Assembly (NCBI RefSeq): GCF_000276665.1
Contig: NW_004955465.1
Coordinates: forward strand, 6,147,303-6,211,302
Length of the DNA: 64,000 nt
Source: Chinchilla lanigera
Taxonomy: Eukaryota > Chordata > Mammalia > Rodentia > Chinchillidae
Direction of reading: 5' to 3'
Shown: positions 23,821 through 35,485 of the stretch, piece after piece
Layout of the letters: every line of letters begins with the position of its first letter
How positions within the stretch are numbered: position 1 is the first letter of the stretch
Notes under the pieces: generated by a model
What the model was told of the DNA's origin: nothing
What the model saw: only the letters and a program-made list of their open reading frames with translations
Database searches by the model: none
Program-made: the position numbers and the translations under genes

Positions 23821-24593
23821 GTGGGAGACATTACAGATATACAAATAGGATCACTAGAAATCAGAGGAAACATACCCTGGTGAGATGAACAGCAACTCAG
23901 ACACTGAAGGGTATCAGCAAAATTGACATCATAGCCACATAAACCATCCCAAAAGATAGCACACATAGGAAGAGAAGCTGAGGGTAATGAGCAGGTTTCA
24001 GTGAACTGTGGGGTATTAAAGAACCCGACCCACGTGCAGTGTGAGCGCCGGAGGAGGAGAGGGAAGGAGGAAGACCAACAGTGATTGGGACAACCAATGG
24101 CTCATTTTTATTGATTTGAAAAGAACTATAAATTCACAAATAAAAGAAATTCAGAGTCCCAAGCAGAAGAAACATAACCAAAACCATACTGAGGCACAGG
24201 ATAATCAAATGGCTGAAACCTAGGAAAAGGGAAAACAAACTCATAAAACTCAGTGAGATGAAGAAGACACATTATATACAGAGAGGAACAAAGATAAAAA
24301 TAATAGACCATTAGGGTAAAGTCAATAGAATAATCTCTTTAAAAAGTTGAAAGGAAAAATATTGTCTGCCTAGCTATAAGCCTAGAGAAAATCTTTCCAG
24401 AATGGGGACAGAGACTTTTTCAGATGAACAAAAGCTAAGATTTGTCACCGCCACACAGACATTACATGAAAGTTAAAGAAGTTCTTCAAACCAGAGGAAA
24501 GCGACTGTAGGTGGAAACTTAGGTGTACAAAGAGACATAGGAGTGACAGGAATGGTAAACAAGTGGAAAATTGTGAAAGTTTTTTTCCCCCTC

Positions 24594-24682
24594 AAAGCTA
24601 GGATGTAGTTGAATAGTAGAGCTCTTGCCTAGTATGTGTGAGGTCCTGGGTTCCATCCCCAGCACCACCAAAAGCAAAAGTA
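24594..24682 (+). repeat. ID SINE nested in L1
   Basis: GGATGTAGTTGAATAGTAGA, GTCCTGGGTTCCATCCCCAG and CACCACCAAAAGCAAAAG form an ID element. L1 homology continues on both sides. Confidence 0.8.
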
Positions 24683-25263
24683 TGAAACTTTTTTCTAATT
24701 TTTAATTTCCTTAAAACACAATTGACTGCTTCAAGTACAAAAAAGGGTGTGAGGGGGGTTTGCAGCACATACTGGAGTAGAAAATATGATAATAACAGTG
24801 GAAAGGACATAGAGAAGTTAACGTGTACTGTTGTCAAGTTCTTACATGGTAGGTGGTAAAACATTTGAAAACAGACTGTGATGTTAAGTGGAGAAATAGT
24901 CCAGGGTCATGAAAATTAAGACAAAAAGACTGATGACAAAAAATATGTATACTGCAAGCCTTAGAGTAACTGCTAAAAAAATGTAGAACATAAAGTTATA
25001 AACTGGTAGAGGAGATAAAGTAAAATATTTTAATATACAAAATTTTAAAAATACAGAATTAATCCAAAAGAAGGTAGACAAAGAGAAGGGAAAGAACAAG
25101 GAAGAAAGAGATAAACAGAAACCAAGTAGCAAAATGATAGATTTAGACCCAACCACATCAATAATCACATCTAAGGTCAACAGTCTGTACATTTCAATTA
25201 AAAAGCACAAATTGTCAGACTGTTTGAAAAACAATCAAGATGTAACTATACAGTATTTACAAA

Positions 25264-25296
25264 AAATCTAATATACATATATACATATATATATGA
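25264..25296. repeat. TA-rich alternating tract
   Basis: TAATATACATATATACATATATATATG inside the L1 block. Confidence 0.85.
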
Positions 25297-25374
25297 AATT
25301 CTACTATAGTTGGAGATGTGAGATAAACTAAAAGATTGGAAAATTACGTCATGCGCACATTAACCAAAAGAAAG

Positions 25375-25532
25375 CTTGTTGGGCATGGTAGCACACACCT
25401 GTAATCCCAAGTGACTTAGGAGACTGAGGCAGGAGGATTGCCATAACTTCGAGGCCAGCCTGGGCTACATAATTGAGTTCAAGGCCTGCCTGTACTACAT
25501 AGCAACACCCTGTCTCAAGACAAGAAGAAAGC
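25375..25532 (+). repeat. B1 SINE nested in L1
   Basis: GGGCATGGTAGCACACACCT, TGAGGCAGGAGGATTGCC, two GGCCAGCC/GGCCTGCC half-repeats and CCCTGTCTCAAGACA. L1 endonuclease-region homology resumes right after. Confidence 0.85.
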
Positions 25533-25686
25533 TGGGTGGCCATATTAATTTCAGACAAGGATGACTCCCAAGAATATTACCAGAGATCAAGACAGACACA
25601 TCATAATTCTTCAGAAGTCCAGTTTGTCAAGGGACGTAACTACCCTAAATGTTTATTCCCTATCACAGAGCTTCAAAATACATACA

Positions 25687-25783
25687 GGGGCTGGAGATAT
25701 AGCTCAGCAGCACAAGCGCCTGCCTGGCAAACGTAAGGTCTTGAGTTCTATCTCCAGTACCAAAAAAAAAAAAAAAAAAAAAA
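25687..25783 (+). repeat. ID SINE, young, nested in L1
   Basis: A complete ID body with a long poly-A tail. It is bounded by a perfect 13-base target duplication AAAATACATACAG (25674-25686 and 25781-25793). Confidence 0.93.
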
Positions 25784-26275
25784 ATACATACAGAAAAAAT
25801 GATACAACTGAAAATAAAAGTTGACAAATCAATAAATACAGTTGGAGATTTCACTATTCAGCAACTGATAGAGCAAAGTAGACAGAAAAGAAATGAAGAT
25901 ACAAGAGACTTGAACAACCCTCTCAACTAACTTGACAACCACCACCAGCCACAGAACACATATTATATTTAAGACCCAGGATGGACTATATTATGTCATC
26001 AGAATAAGACTTCAAATGATTGAAATCATACAAAGTGTTCTCCAATTACAGTGGAATTAAACTAGAAACCAGCAAATCCCCAAATATTTCAAAATTAAGC
26101 AGCATACTTCTGACTAATCCTCAGGTCAAAGAAGAAATCACAAGGGAAATTATGGAAATATTTTGAACCGAGTGCAAAGAGAAGGCACAACATATAAAAA
26201 CACAGCCAGAGAAAAATTTGTATAATTCAATACTTACTTAGGGAAAAATAATAGAAAAGTCCATATAGCAAAGGC

Positions 26276-27472
26276 ATGAGAGCAATTACTTAAACTTTGG
26301 ACACTCAAACAACTACTTTCTAGATTTCTGAGCGAAGTCTCAGTGTCGCTGGAAACAGGACATCTCGCCCCTAACTAATCTCTGCAGAACAACTCCAGTT
26401 CTTTCAAATGGGGGCATTTTGGACAGGAGAGCCCTGCTCTGCCGCCTCTGGGAAGAAGGCTGGCTGGGAACTTGCTCGGTGCTCCTGAGCCGTCAAAGCG
26501 CCTATGACCAATGTAGGGTCCTGTGCAAGGGGCAGGGCTGAGCTGAGCCACTTGCAACCAGCTCCCTGTTGAGGCGGCTGCTGCCTGTCCACAGACTACC
26601 CTTTCAGTCCTGTGACAGAAGAAGCCTGCTTCAAGTTCTCCACCAAATCTGATCTGCACTCTTCTTGGGCTTTCTCCACTCTGAAGAAAGTGCAGAGAGG
26701 AGTCGGTGGTGAGTTTCGATGAAGGTGTTTGCTCTAGAGAGGTGGTTCTTACCTCTGGATCACTGAGGTCTCAGGGGCCTGGCTCAGGTCAGAACTAGCT
26801 TTAGTAACACTTACTTAAAATGCTCCGAGACCTTTCTAATGTCTAAAATTACTTTGGACTCACCAGAAACTTCAGCATTAGGAATGCTCTGCCCATATAT
26901 AATGTGAAATCTTAAAACAAGCTGGTTCTTTGCTCAATATTACCTGCTTCTGCAGCAGGACAGATGCTGACTCCTAAATGACCCGGTTGCTTGATCCCAT
27001 GTGCTGGGTACAGGTGCTCATGGGGCCTGGTGGACAAGGTTCTGGCACCCATTTGGCCCTATAGAAGAGGCCAGTTGGTAAAGAAGAAAGTACAAAGGAA
27101 AGGGGGAAATACCACAAGTGCAAAGCTCTGTGTGCCCTTCCATGCAAACATCTAAACTCTAACCCCCACCTCTGAAGCAGTAGTGTACTCGGGGTCACAG
27201 ACGTGTCCAGCCCACACTTTGGAGGTAGATTTGGGTTCACCTACATCTTCCTTGTCTCCAAAGCACCAACTCCGGCATGAATCCTCAGTGACAAAATACC
27301 AAAAACACTTTTATCTTAAAGTCCTAGCTCCATGGCATGAAAAATCACATGGCATTAAAATGACTCCTTTAAGAAAAGAAAAAGAAAAACTAGATTGAAT
27401 TTTATGATAATGACATGCACATTTAGAAGATCAGGTAATTCCAGTTAGAAATTTATTTCTACTAGGATTTTC
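26276..27472. other. Unassigned intronic sequence
   Basis: No gene or named repeat recognised. It contains the left copy of a 23-base exact duplicate (27272-27294). Confidence 0.5.
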
Positions 27473-27848
27473 TGTGGTTTGAATGTTGTTTGACTTATAA
27501 AAACTCTCTTCAAGTCTTTAAAAGGCCTTTGGGGGTCCAGAGGGATCTGCCCTCATGGATGGATCAATGTCTTTCCCCAGAGACTGGGTTACTTCTCTCC
27601 AGATCGGGTTAGGTCTCAAGGGACTGGCTTAGAAACTGAGAACAGGTTGTCTTAAAGCAAATATAGCTTTCCCACTTCGCTGTCTTTCATTCTGTCGTAC
27701 ATGTGCTCTTCCCCGCATGCCAGATGCTGGTTCTCACTGCATTGTTTGAAATTTCCAGCTACCAGAATCAAGAGCCAGATAAACCTCATTTCCTTGTAAA
27801 CCACCCAGCTTTAGGTATTTTATTATAATACTAAAACAGACTAACACA
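27473..27848 (+). mobile_element. MaLR LTR (MST-like)
   Basis: TGTGGTTTGAATGTTG opens it. CTGCCCTCATGGATGGATCA lies inside and GCCAGATAAACCTCATTTCC precedes the end, CAGACTAACACA. Confidence 0.8.
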
Positions 27849-30195
27849 GAACATAAAACCTTTTCTACGACTAGTAGAATAGCATTAGGAAGACTTTACT
27901 AATTAATTAATCAATAAGAGTAAGAGCCCCTATACACATCAGGGAACCATTAAAAATTGGTACATTTCACATTCGGGGCTTAGATTATACAGGTCTGAAG
28001 TGAGAACCAAAAACGTATAGCCTATCAATCGGCTGGTTTTGTAAACTGTTTCATAGCCATGAGGGTTTGTTAGAAGCATGGCTTCCACATTACCCCAGAG
28101 GAGTTGAGTAGTTGGAACAAAGACCAGACCTTCAAAGCTGAAAATATTTATCAACTCTTTAAGAAATAATGTTTCCAATCCCAGATCAGCAGGATGACCA
28201 GTAACCAAGAAGTTTTCAGGAGGGTGAAGGTTGTTCAGGAGCAGGAAGCAACTATCACAGTACAACACTTAATGAAGCATCTCTGGGAAGCAGTTACTCT
28301 CCTGCAACCAGAAGTGTCCAAACTGCTTTCAGGTGACCACCATCTAAGCACCCGGGTAAGGGGATGCATGCACCATTAAAAGGCTGCTCCCATTGCTTCT
28401 GAGATTCCTCATCATCTCACGCTCCCCACTGCTCAGTGGTCCAGATTAAACTCCTTGAGGAATAGTTTCACTTGACAAACCAAGAAAAACATCTTCTATT
28501 ACAGCTAAGAAAAGCTGTAAAGAAAACATGCATCTTCAAAAGGAGAACGCTGGGTATCTCCTGGTGGCCAGTTTGTCTGTAATTGGCCCACTGAAATGAC
28601 TGCTGGATGGAAGCCCTGTCTAATTCTGTGAGCAATATAGCTCTTAACATGCTGTGATTGCCCCGTGGAGATCTGTAAAGATAATTTAATGATGTCTCTT
28701 CGGCATCCAGATTGCCAAACCTTTCTGCAATCTTACAGAGAATAAAAGAGCACAGAATATATGCTCCAGTTATATGCTGCCGGCATGAATCCTCAGTGAC
28801 AATATATGATATTGTCAGCATATAATATATGATTCAGTTATATGCTCTGAAATATCTCTGCTGTAGTGTTAGGATCTTTTAAAACAAAAACATTGTTTTC
28901 TACAAATCCAGGTGAGTAAACCAATGAAAAAGCCAAAGTTTAAGTAATCAGTGACTCATCACTGTTTTTCATTTCTTAGCTTTTTATAATATATAGTATA
29001 TCTTATGTTTTTATAATATAATGGAGAGTTTAGAAGTTTCCAATTAAAATGTTTGACATGTCTACTACATCTTAGTTAGGGAGCCCCGTGAGATGAATCT
29101 GAGCTCCATTTCTTGGCCAGGGGAACACACTTTGCAATTCTCAGGCCAGTTCTTTCTTTGATCAGTTTGGCAGTGTGATTGGCTGGGTTTGCAGGTAGCA
29201 GAGCAGGCACTCAGTAAAACGTTCATTTTTATGGTGTTGGCTTCCACCTAAATATCAGCAGGAGGCAATACCACTTGGTCAAGTCTGCTTTTCAGCTACA
29301 TCAAAGGCACTGAGCTTAATGCGGCTGAGAAGACTGTAATCCAACAACAGTTGTAGCTTTGGGTAGCAGCCAGGGACAAGTAGGTTGTGCATTTTGGCTC
29401 TTGCTCTAGATTAGATTCACTTAGGCAGCGTCCTGCGATGGATCCACTGACCGTCACAACTCAGGAAGAGAAAGGAGGTTGAGAGAATTAGAGCTCAGGT
29501 ATCTCACGACTGGGGTCAAAGGGAAGTTGAAACAGGCGGTCTCCTGGCATTTAATCTCAAAGTGCTTGATGACCATGGAAATCAGACTTAAAAAGAAGCA
29601 GTAGCCAAGTTATTAAAAATCTTGCCATTTTTAATAGTTCACATAAGGAATGTTGGCTTTGTTTTTAAAGAATGGGGGAATGAAAAGTCAAAGAGGCTTT
29701 TGTTTTTTTTTTTAAATTTTCAAGTTCCAGAACCAGCTGGAAAACTTTCCAACACATATCTAGTCAAGGCTGCTGTATTTATAGAGTTAATTTAATTTTT
29801 AAGACACAGATAAAACACAAGCAAATGGTCCTAGAAAATATTTTTAAACATTTTTGCTATGGCAGAAGTCATTGTGGGAATCTCAGGCTAGATCACTGCA
29901 TTGTGTAACTTGAGAAACTCAAAAGAATAAAAATATCCTCTCCACTTTCAGTATCAGAGCCTCTCTGCCTCCTCACCAAGCCTTTATCTCTTCCTAATGG
30001 AGACATCTGCAAACTTGTCTCTGCCCTAGGACCTGCTACACTGCAGAAGTCCTGTGTGTCTACAGGCTCACCCTTCTAAGCAACAAGAATGTGGCCTCCA
30101 TATTTTAGCATTCTTGGCACTTGCCCAGGCAGCTAGCACCCAGTAGGTACTCAAATTTTTAAGTGGTATAAAGCATATTAAACATGAAAGCTGGT
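27849..30195. other. Unassigned AT-rich intronic sequence
   Basis: No gene or repeat family recognised apart from a local TATATGCT-rich rearranged patch at 28755-28850. Confidence 0.5.
28798..28816. repeat. Short hairpin GACAATA-TATGA-TATTGTC
   Basis: Perfect 7-base inverted arms around a 5-base loop, next to repeated TATATGCT motifs and the right-hand copy of a 23-base duplicate shared with 27272-27294. Confidence 0.6.
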
Positions 30196-30888
30196 TGATA
30201 TGGTTGGGATAAGTGTCCCCCCAAAGCCCCTTGTGTTAAAAGCCTGATCAGCAGCTTGGGAGGGGCCAGAACTCGTACTGAGAGGGGATCAATTGTCTTA
30301 GTTGCTTCCCTAGTCACTGGGACAAAATACCTGACACCCAGAACTTAAAGGAGGGGAGTTTGTCTTGGCTTATGTTTCAGTCCTGGCTCCAAGGCAGGAG
30401 AGTATGGTAGAGGTGAGCTGCTCAGGACGTGGCCAACTGGAAGCAGAGAAACCAAAGAAAGGCTCTAGGGGGGAAGTTACACTCTTCCAGGCCATGCACC
30501 CAATGATCTGCATCTTCTGATCAGACCACACCTAACAATAAATCAGCCATAAGCCCCCAGAATCCAGTCACCTTCCAAAAGCCTCACCAATGGGTGCGGG
30601 AGGTTCTTAGGGGCCAGCTAGATATGAATTATGACATTAGCTCATTGCCAGTGTAGAGTGCAGGTGGAGTGTGGGACCCCACCACCACCACCAGTGGCCT
30701 CTTCCTCTTTCACATCCTGCCCAACATGAAGTGAACAGGCTGTTCCACACATGCTCCCTTACGATGTGCTGCCTCACCACAGCCAGAAACATGAACTGGA
30801 CCCTCTGAAACTGTAAGCCCAAATATATCTTTCCTCTTCTTAAGTTGATTTATATTTTGTTACAGTAATGAAAAGTTGAGCAACATAC
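30196..30888 (+). mobile_element. MaLR LTR with a second interspersed repeat nested inside
   Basis: TGATATGGTTGGGATAAGTGT starts the LTR and GTAAGCCCAAATATATCTTTC with GTTACAGTAATGAAAAG ends it. Between about 30296 and 30625 lies a different block (ACTGGGACAAAATACCTGAC, GACCACACCTAACAATAA) that breaks the LTR alignment. I read it as a later insertion of another LTR-like family that I cannot name. Confidence 0.7.
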
Positions 30889-31092
30889 TAGTATACTCAA
30901 ATGTTTTAATGTTTAACTAAGTATACAACTAGCTTTGGCAATGAGTAAAAGTGCACTTGATATAGGTAATGCCCACCCTTAAGCCTCCCAATCTCACCCA
31001 TTTTGTCCTTGATCATGATCTGTGGCTTCCTTCCTGCTAGTTCTACCATCTGGAGTGTATAACCTGTCCCTCCATAAATCCTACACATTCTT

Positions 31093-31470
31093 GAAAACAG
31101 TAGTTCTCAAAATCAGGTCCTGCAGCAGGGTATGGTGCTGCACATCTGAGTCCCAGATACTTGGGAAGCTGGGTGGAGGATCACAAGTTTGAGCCCAGTC
31201 TAGGCAGCTCAGTGAGAACCTGTCTTAAAATAAAAAGAACCAGGGATGTAGCTAGCAGCAGAGCACGCCTAGGTTCAATCCCTAATACTGCAAAAAATAA
31301 AAAATCTTATCTTTGAACTGCCTGATTAAAAATCATCTAGTGTGCTTCTTAAAATGCAAATTCTTCAGACCTGATTCAAATATACTGAATCAGAGTCTCA
31401 GGGAGCAAAGCCCAGAACTGTGCTTTCACAACAAGCTCCTTGATTTTTCTGATGCTCAGCATCAAAAAGC
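31093..31470 (+). mobile_element. MER5A-like element split by a B1-dID SINE
   Basis: CAGTAGTTCTCAAAATCAGG lies left of the SINE. To the right are GTGCTTCTTAAAATGCAAAT, ATACTGAATCAGAGTCTCAG and GTGCTTTCACAACAAGCTCC. Together they rebuild the order of a MER5A-type element. Confidence 0.75.
31126..31303 (+). repeat. B1-dID composite SINE inside a MER5A-like element
   Basis: GGTATGGTGCTGCACATCTG, GGAGGATCACAAGTTTGAGC, CCTGTCTTAAAATAAAAAG, then ID half GGGATGTAGCTAGCAGCAGA and TTCAATCCCTAATACTGC. Confidence 0.8.
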
Positions 31471-32188
31471 CATGCTTGAAGGATGCCTAATGTCCAGTCA
31501 AACCTGGAAGTGACATTTTACAATGAATCAACCAGACAATTTCCCATGTGATTCTGGGTGGTATGACACATAACCACTTAGCCAAAGACTCCAGCCCTGC
31601 ACACACAGTGACATAAGGCAGGATGTAGGCTCTTCCTCAAAGAGGAATTCCAAAGGTCTAGACTTAGAAGCAGGTGTGGGGTCCACTGGCTCCTATGACA
31701 ATAGACAATGACTTCCTTGACAACTTATTATAATCAGTAACTTGATTATTTGTTTCTCCCTTGCCTCATTCTGAAAATAGGCTGAGACAATTTGTAGAAA
31801 GGGAATCTTATAAAGTGAATCATATATGCAAAAGGTCAATGGGGCAAGAAAATAAGATGAGGTTACTATAGGCAAATAAACATCCTACAATAAATAGGGG
31901 TTGTCCTGAGTTCCTTAGTGCACGAAGAATGTGGAAACATGATCATTTGCAAGATTCTCAGTATCTGTAAGATATAATAAAAGGTGCTTAGGGGAAAAAA
32001 TCATGAGTTGCTCCTGATACTGGCAACTTGAGCTAAGACAGCTTTCTATTCCGCAAAGCAGAGCAATCACCTAGCTGCAATTAGGGTGGACACACAGTCG
32101 TCTATGAGTACATGATAAGTATCAATGGGAAAGTTCTCAGCTCTTGGACTGAAGGACAGAATCAATGTGGGAGCACAAAAAAGAAGGA

Positions 32189-32603
32189 CAGGTTAACCAT
32201 CCCTAATCTAAAAATTCAGCATGCTCCAGAAATCTTTTTGTGGGACTGTGGGGCTGGGAATCAAACCACAGGGTCAAACCTTGGGCAAGAACTCTACTAC
32301 TGAGCTACACCTCCTACCTCCAAAATTAAAATATTTTGAATACCAACATGACACCACAAGTAGTAATTTTTCTACCATTAAAGTTTGTTGCCCACACAAA
32401 ACTACTTTCAAATATAGTATAAAGTTACCTTTGTCCTCTTGGTAAAAGGTGAATATGAGACATAAATGAAATTTCTTTGTTTAGACTTAGGGCCTATCCC
32501 CCAGATAGCTTATTAAGTGTCTGTAAATACTGCAAAATTTTTAAAAACTGCAATCTAAATCATTTCTGATTTCAAGCATTTTGTGTAAGGAATACTCAAC
32601 CAG
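32189..32603 (-). mobile_element. Tigger-type DNA transposon, same family as 17582, split by an ID
   Basis: The left end CAGGTTAACCATCCCTAATC and right end GGAATACTCAACCAG are the family's inverted ends; inside, GACTTAGGGCCTATCCCCCAG matches the other copy in reverse. An ID at 32234-32322 is nested. TA follows the right end. Confidence 0.75.
32234..32322 (-). repeat. ID SINE inside a Tigger-like element
   Basis: On the minus strand an ID body (TGTAGCTCAGTAGTAGAGTT, GGTTTGATTCCCAGCCCC). The flanking DNA transposon homology continues on both sides. Confidence 0.75.
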
Positions 32604-33254
32604 TACTAGAGACTTCTTTCCTCCTTTATTATAACACCTGATTTGGCTAAAGAATATAGAGATTTCCAATTTTTTGACACCATTTCTTCTCTGTTAATTC
32701 CAGGATTAGATCATCATCCCAACCCAGAAGCACCCTTGCAACTATAGAGACAAGGGCCCTCATGAGATGCCAGAAAACTATACAACTATGGAAGTGATGG
32801 GCATATAGAATTCCAAAATTACAGGGCTGTGGGATGGGAGTGTTCCTCAGCATATGATGTTATTCAGACATCAACAATGAATCTTGATCATGTGCAGTGT
32901 TGGAAAGCTTTCAAATAATAAGTATCTCCGAGCCAGCAGATGCTGGCTGTACAAACTGAGTTTATTCATAAGTTGTTTGTGCTCCCCACAACTAGTAGAG
33001 CCCCAAATGCCCTACTTTATTTCCCCTTACGTTGCCATAGCACTTTAGCTTTTAAGTTTATCTCATTACCTACTCAAGCTCCGGAAGTTACATAATGCAT
33101 AAGTGCTTTCCAGAAGAACTTCATAATATATTGTACTGTCTAAACGTTTCCAGTTATCTTTTTGATGGTTTCCTGCCCTTGGCTTAAACAGGTAATGTAT
33201 TAAATAGTATGATAGCAAGGAACATGAAAAAATTTTAAACATCCCCTTCCTGCA

Positions 33255-33455
33255 AACATCTGATAACATAACTATTGAGTATTTAAGGTATACCATGCCT
33301 TGTGATAAACTCTTCACATATAGCATCTCAATACAACCTGGAAACCACCCTAAGAATCAAATACAATTATTACTTCCATTTTATGGGTATAGTGGTACAC
33401 AGAGGAGAGGATAACTTGTCTAAAGCCACACAACCTATAGTGGTAAAGGCTATAT
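33255..33455 (+). repeat. MIR SINE
   Basis: TATTACTTCCATTTTATGGG, a diverged GAGGAGAGGATAACTTGTCT and AAAGCCACACAAC follow the second half of the MIR consensus. It abuts the 3' end of the PPIA retrocopy. Confidence 0.75.
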
Positions 33456-33459
33456 TCTT

Positions 33460-34010
33460 GTTGTTTCTATTTAGTTTTTATTTTATAATTGTAAACTTAA
33501 CTCTGAGGTTCAGCAGGGACCCAAAGAACTGCAGCAAGATCAGGAAGATTACAGGAGGCCGCAAGTGGGGTAGGGGGTCCCTTCGGAGCTGTGGAAGGAG
33601 TGGTCTGGTGGTTAAAGATAAAACACAAATCGGATGTATTAGACTTGCCCACAATCAGCAGTGGTGCCCTTCTTGTAGGTCCTTGCCATTCCTGGAACCA
33701 CAATGCTCCGTGATACTCGTGTCCTTTTCACCTTCCAAAGACTAAATGCTTTCCAACAACCACCCGGTCCTGGCAGTTCAGCATTTGCCATGGACAAGAT
33801 GCCTGGTCCTATATACTTCCAGATGAAGTTGTCATAATAAGTCCTGCAATAATTCTGTGAAAGTAGGGACTTATATAGCCAAGTCCTTTCTCTGCGGTGC
33901 TCAGGACATGAAAATCTTCTGCTGCGTTTGGAAGTGTGTCTGCAAATAACTCAAAGACACTGCCCAAGCAATGTCAGAGAACATGGCAGGGTTGACCATG
34001 GCTAGTGGCA
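33460..34010 (-). pseudogene. PPIA: Processed PPIA (cyclophilin A) pseudogene
   Basis: Reading the minus strand from an ATG at 33999-33997, the sequence follows cyclophilin A, a cytosolic peptidyl-prolyl isomerase. The start MVNP, then SFELFAD-like, [27 protein letters not shown] and finally TTADCGQV plus stop are all recognisable, spread over more than one frame. There are frameshifts, an early stop, and two internal deletions: after HRII (about 70 bases, removing the GGDFTRHNG region) and after MANA (part of the FFICTAKTEWLDG region). The PPIA 3' UTR continues downstream to AATAAA at 33482-33477, with no introns. This is a retrocopy inserted in BMP6 intron 1 on the same strand as the host gene. 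No poly(A) tail or target duplication is clear, so it is old. A functional product is excluded. Confidence 0.9.
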
Positions 34011-34149
34011 GGTGACAGTGATGACTACAAAACCAAACCCAGGCAGGCTGTGGGTTTAACTGTTCCAGTGCCACCAGCACAGAACACTGTCATCGAAGAG
34101 ATCCCAAGAGAATGGCACCCTGTATCAATAACAACATTGCATTCATTAT

Positions 34150-34555
34150 TGCTGCCTTCACGAATTTAGCAAATTAAAAATTCATGTTTATTCTCCAACA
34201 GTCCTGAGGGTCAGAAGCCCAGTGGGGGTATCACTGGGTGGAATCGAAGCCAAGGGCAGGGATGAGCTACTTTCTGGAGCTCTCAGGGGAAAATCAATCT
34301 CCCCCTCACTCAGGTTGTTGGTGGAACGCAGCTCCTTCAAGTCTCTTGGCTGGCTATGAGCTCAGGGCTATTCCTAGCTTCAAGAGGTATTGAGTTCCTT
34401 AGACTGAATCTCGCTCCTTCACCTCTGAAGACTAATGCTTAGGATCTCTCCTGCCTCTTCTTCTATTGACTTGGACTCTTCTGCCTTCCTCTTCCATTTT
34501 TCAAGGCCTACCTGATTAAAAACTCAAGATGGTCTCCTAATCTCCCTACTTTCAG
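34150..34555 (-). mobile_element. MLT1 LTR, reverse orientation
   Basis: In the plus-strand reading, ATGTTTATTCTCCAACAGTC, GAGGGTCAGAAGCCCAGT and CTCTTCTGCCTTCCTCTTCC match the reverse complement of an MLT1-type LTR. Confidence 0.65.
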
Positions 34556-35308
34556 ATCAACCTTTTTTGCCAGGTAAAATACAGACCTAACACCAGGAGC
34601 AGGGCAGCAGGGCCAGAATCCTGCCCGGAGCACACACTAGCCTTGCATGTCTCGATGTCCAGGCGCTGTCTCTCATGCGTGTGGTGCTCTTTGTGCACTG
34701 AGATCATGAAGTTTGTGAACTGCGCTCTGTAGTTAATCCAGAGGTGGTTCATTCAGCAGGCAGCAAGGAGAAGCGCATGTCACGGGCTCCACTTGGCACT
34801 GGCTCGCTCCAGCCCCATCTGCCTTTCATGCTACCGGGGACGGGTGTAGGCTGTTCACAGGGTGGAGACTATCACTGAGTAGAAAATAAGGCTGAATTTT
34901 AATTTGGTCATTTCGGTTGGTGCCTGGGCCCAAGGCCCAGGTCACTGATGAAATCTCCTCAGGGGCCAATTAGTGTCACAAACAGGAGGGTCCCCTGCAC
35001 CTTGACCACAGAAGACACTGCTAATTCTAAGCAACCAGCACCCAGATGGGTTTTTAATTTCAAGGAGAAAAGAAGGAAAGGTTTCCAGGAAGATAAGTCT
35101 AGTTAAAAGTCTGTTTATATTAGAACTTTTCAGAGTTTAGTTACTGGAACTAGTACTTCCTCCACAAGGTATCATCTCTTGGGTGCTATACACAATTTCA
35201 TCACCTAATTTCCCCTCTTGGTTAAACATCCTAAATTTAGTTGCAGGAAAAGAAAACTGTGAACTATCTTAAAATTTCAAAGAAGACTCTCAAGTGCTGC
35301 AAATACAG

Positions 35309-35485
35309 CAGGGCGTGGTGGCATACCCCTGGAATCCCAGCACGAGGGAGGCTGAGGCAGGAGGATCACCTTGAATTGAAGACAAGCCTGGGCTATATAG
35401 GGAGTTCAGGGCCAGCCTGAACTATCTAGTGAGACCCTGCCTCAAAAAAAATAAACACAAAACAAAACAAAAAACAAAAAGACAA
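35309..35485 (+). repeat. B1 SINE, young, with 21-base target duplication
   Basis: A full B1 with internal duplication and an ACAAAACAAAAC tail. The same 21 bases occur immediately before (35288-35308) and after (35486-35506), an unusually long and perfect target duplication. Confidence 0.93.

Larger units (their letters stand above)
23240..26275 (+). mobile_element. L1 (L1M-type), ORF1 region to ORF2 endonuclease, broken by four insertions
   Basis: The outer 23240-23457 and 23821-24480 segments follow L1 ORF1-region patterns (GAATTAGTAGGCAAGG, CAGTGAACTGTGGGGTATT, ACAGAGAGGAACAAAGATAA). From 24480 the inter-ORF and ORF2 start follow. From about 25530 the reading resembles the ORF2 endonuclease domain (TTTCAGACAAGGATGACTC, GGAGATTTCACTATTCAGC). 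All frames are broken by stops and indels. Insertions inside it are the LTR at 23458, ID at 24594, B1 at 25375 and ID at 25687, giving a relative order of arrival. Confidence 0.8.
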
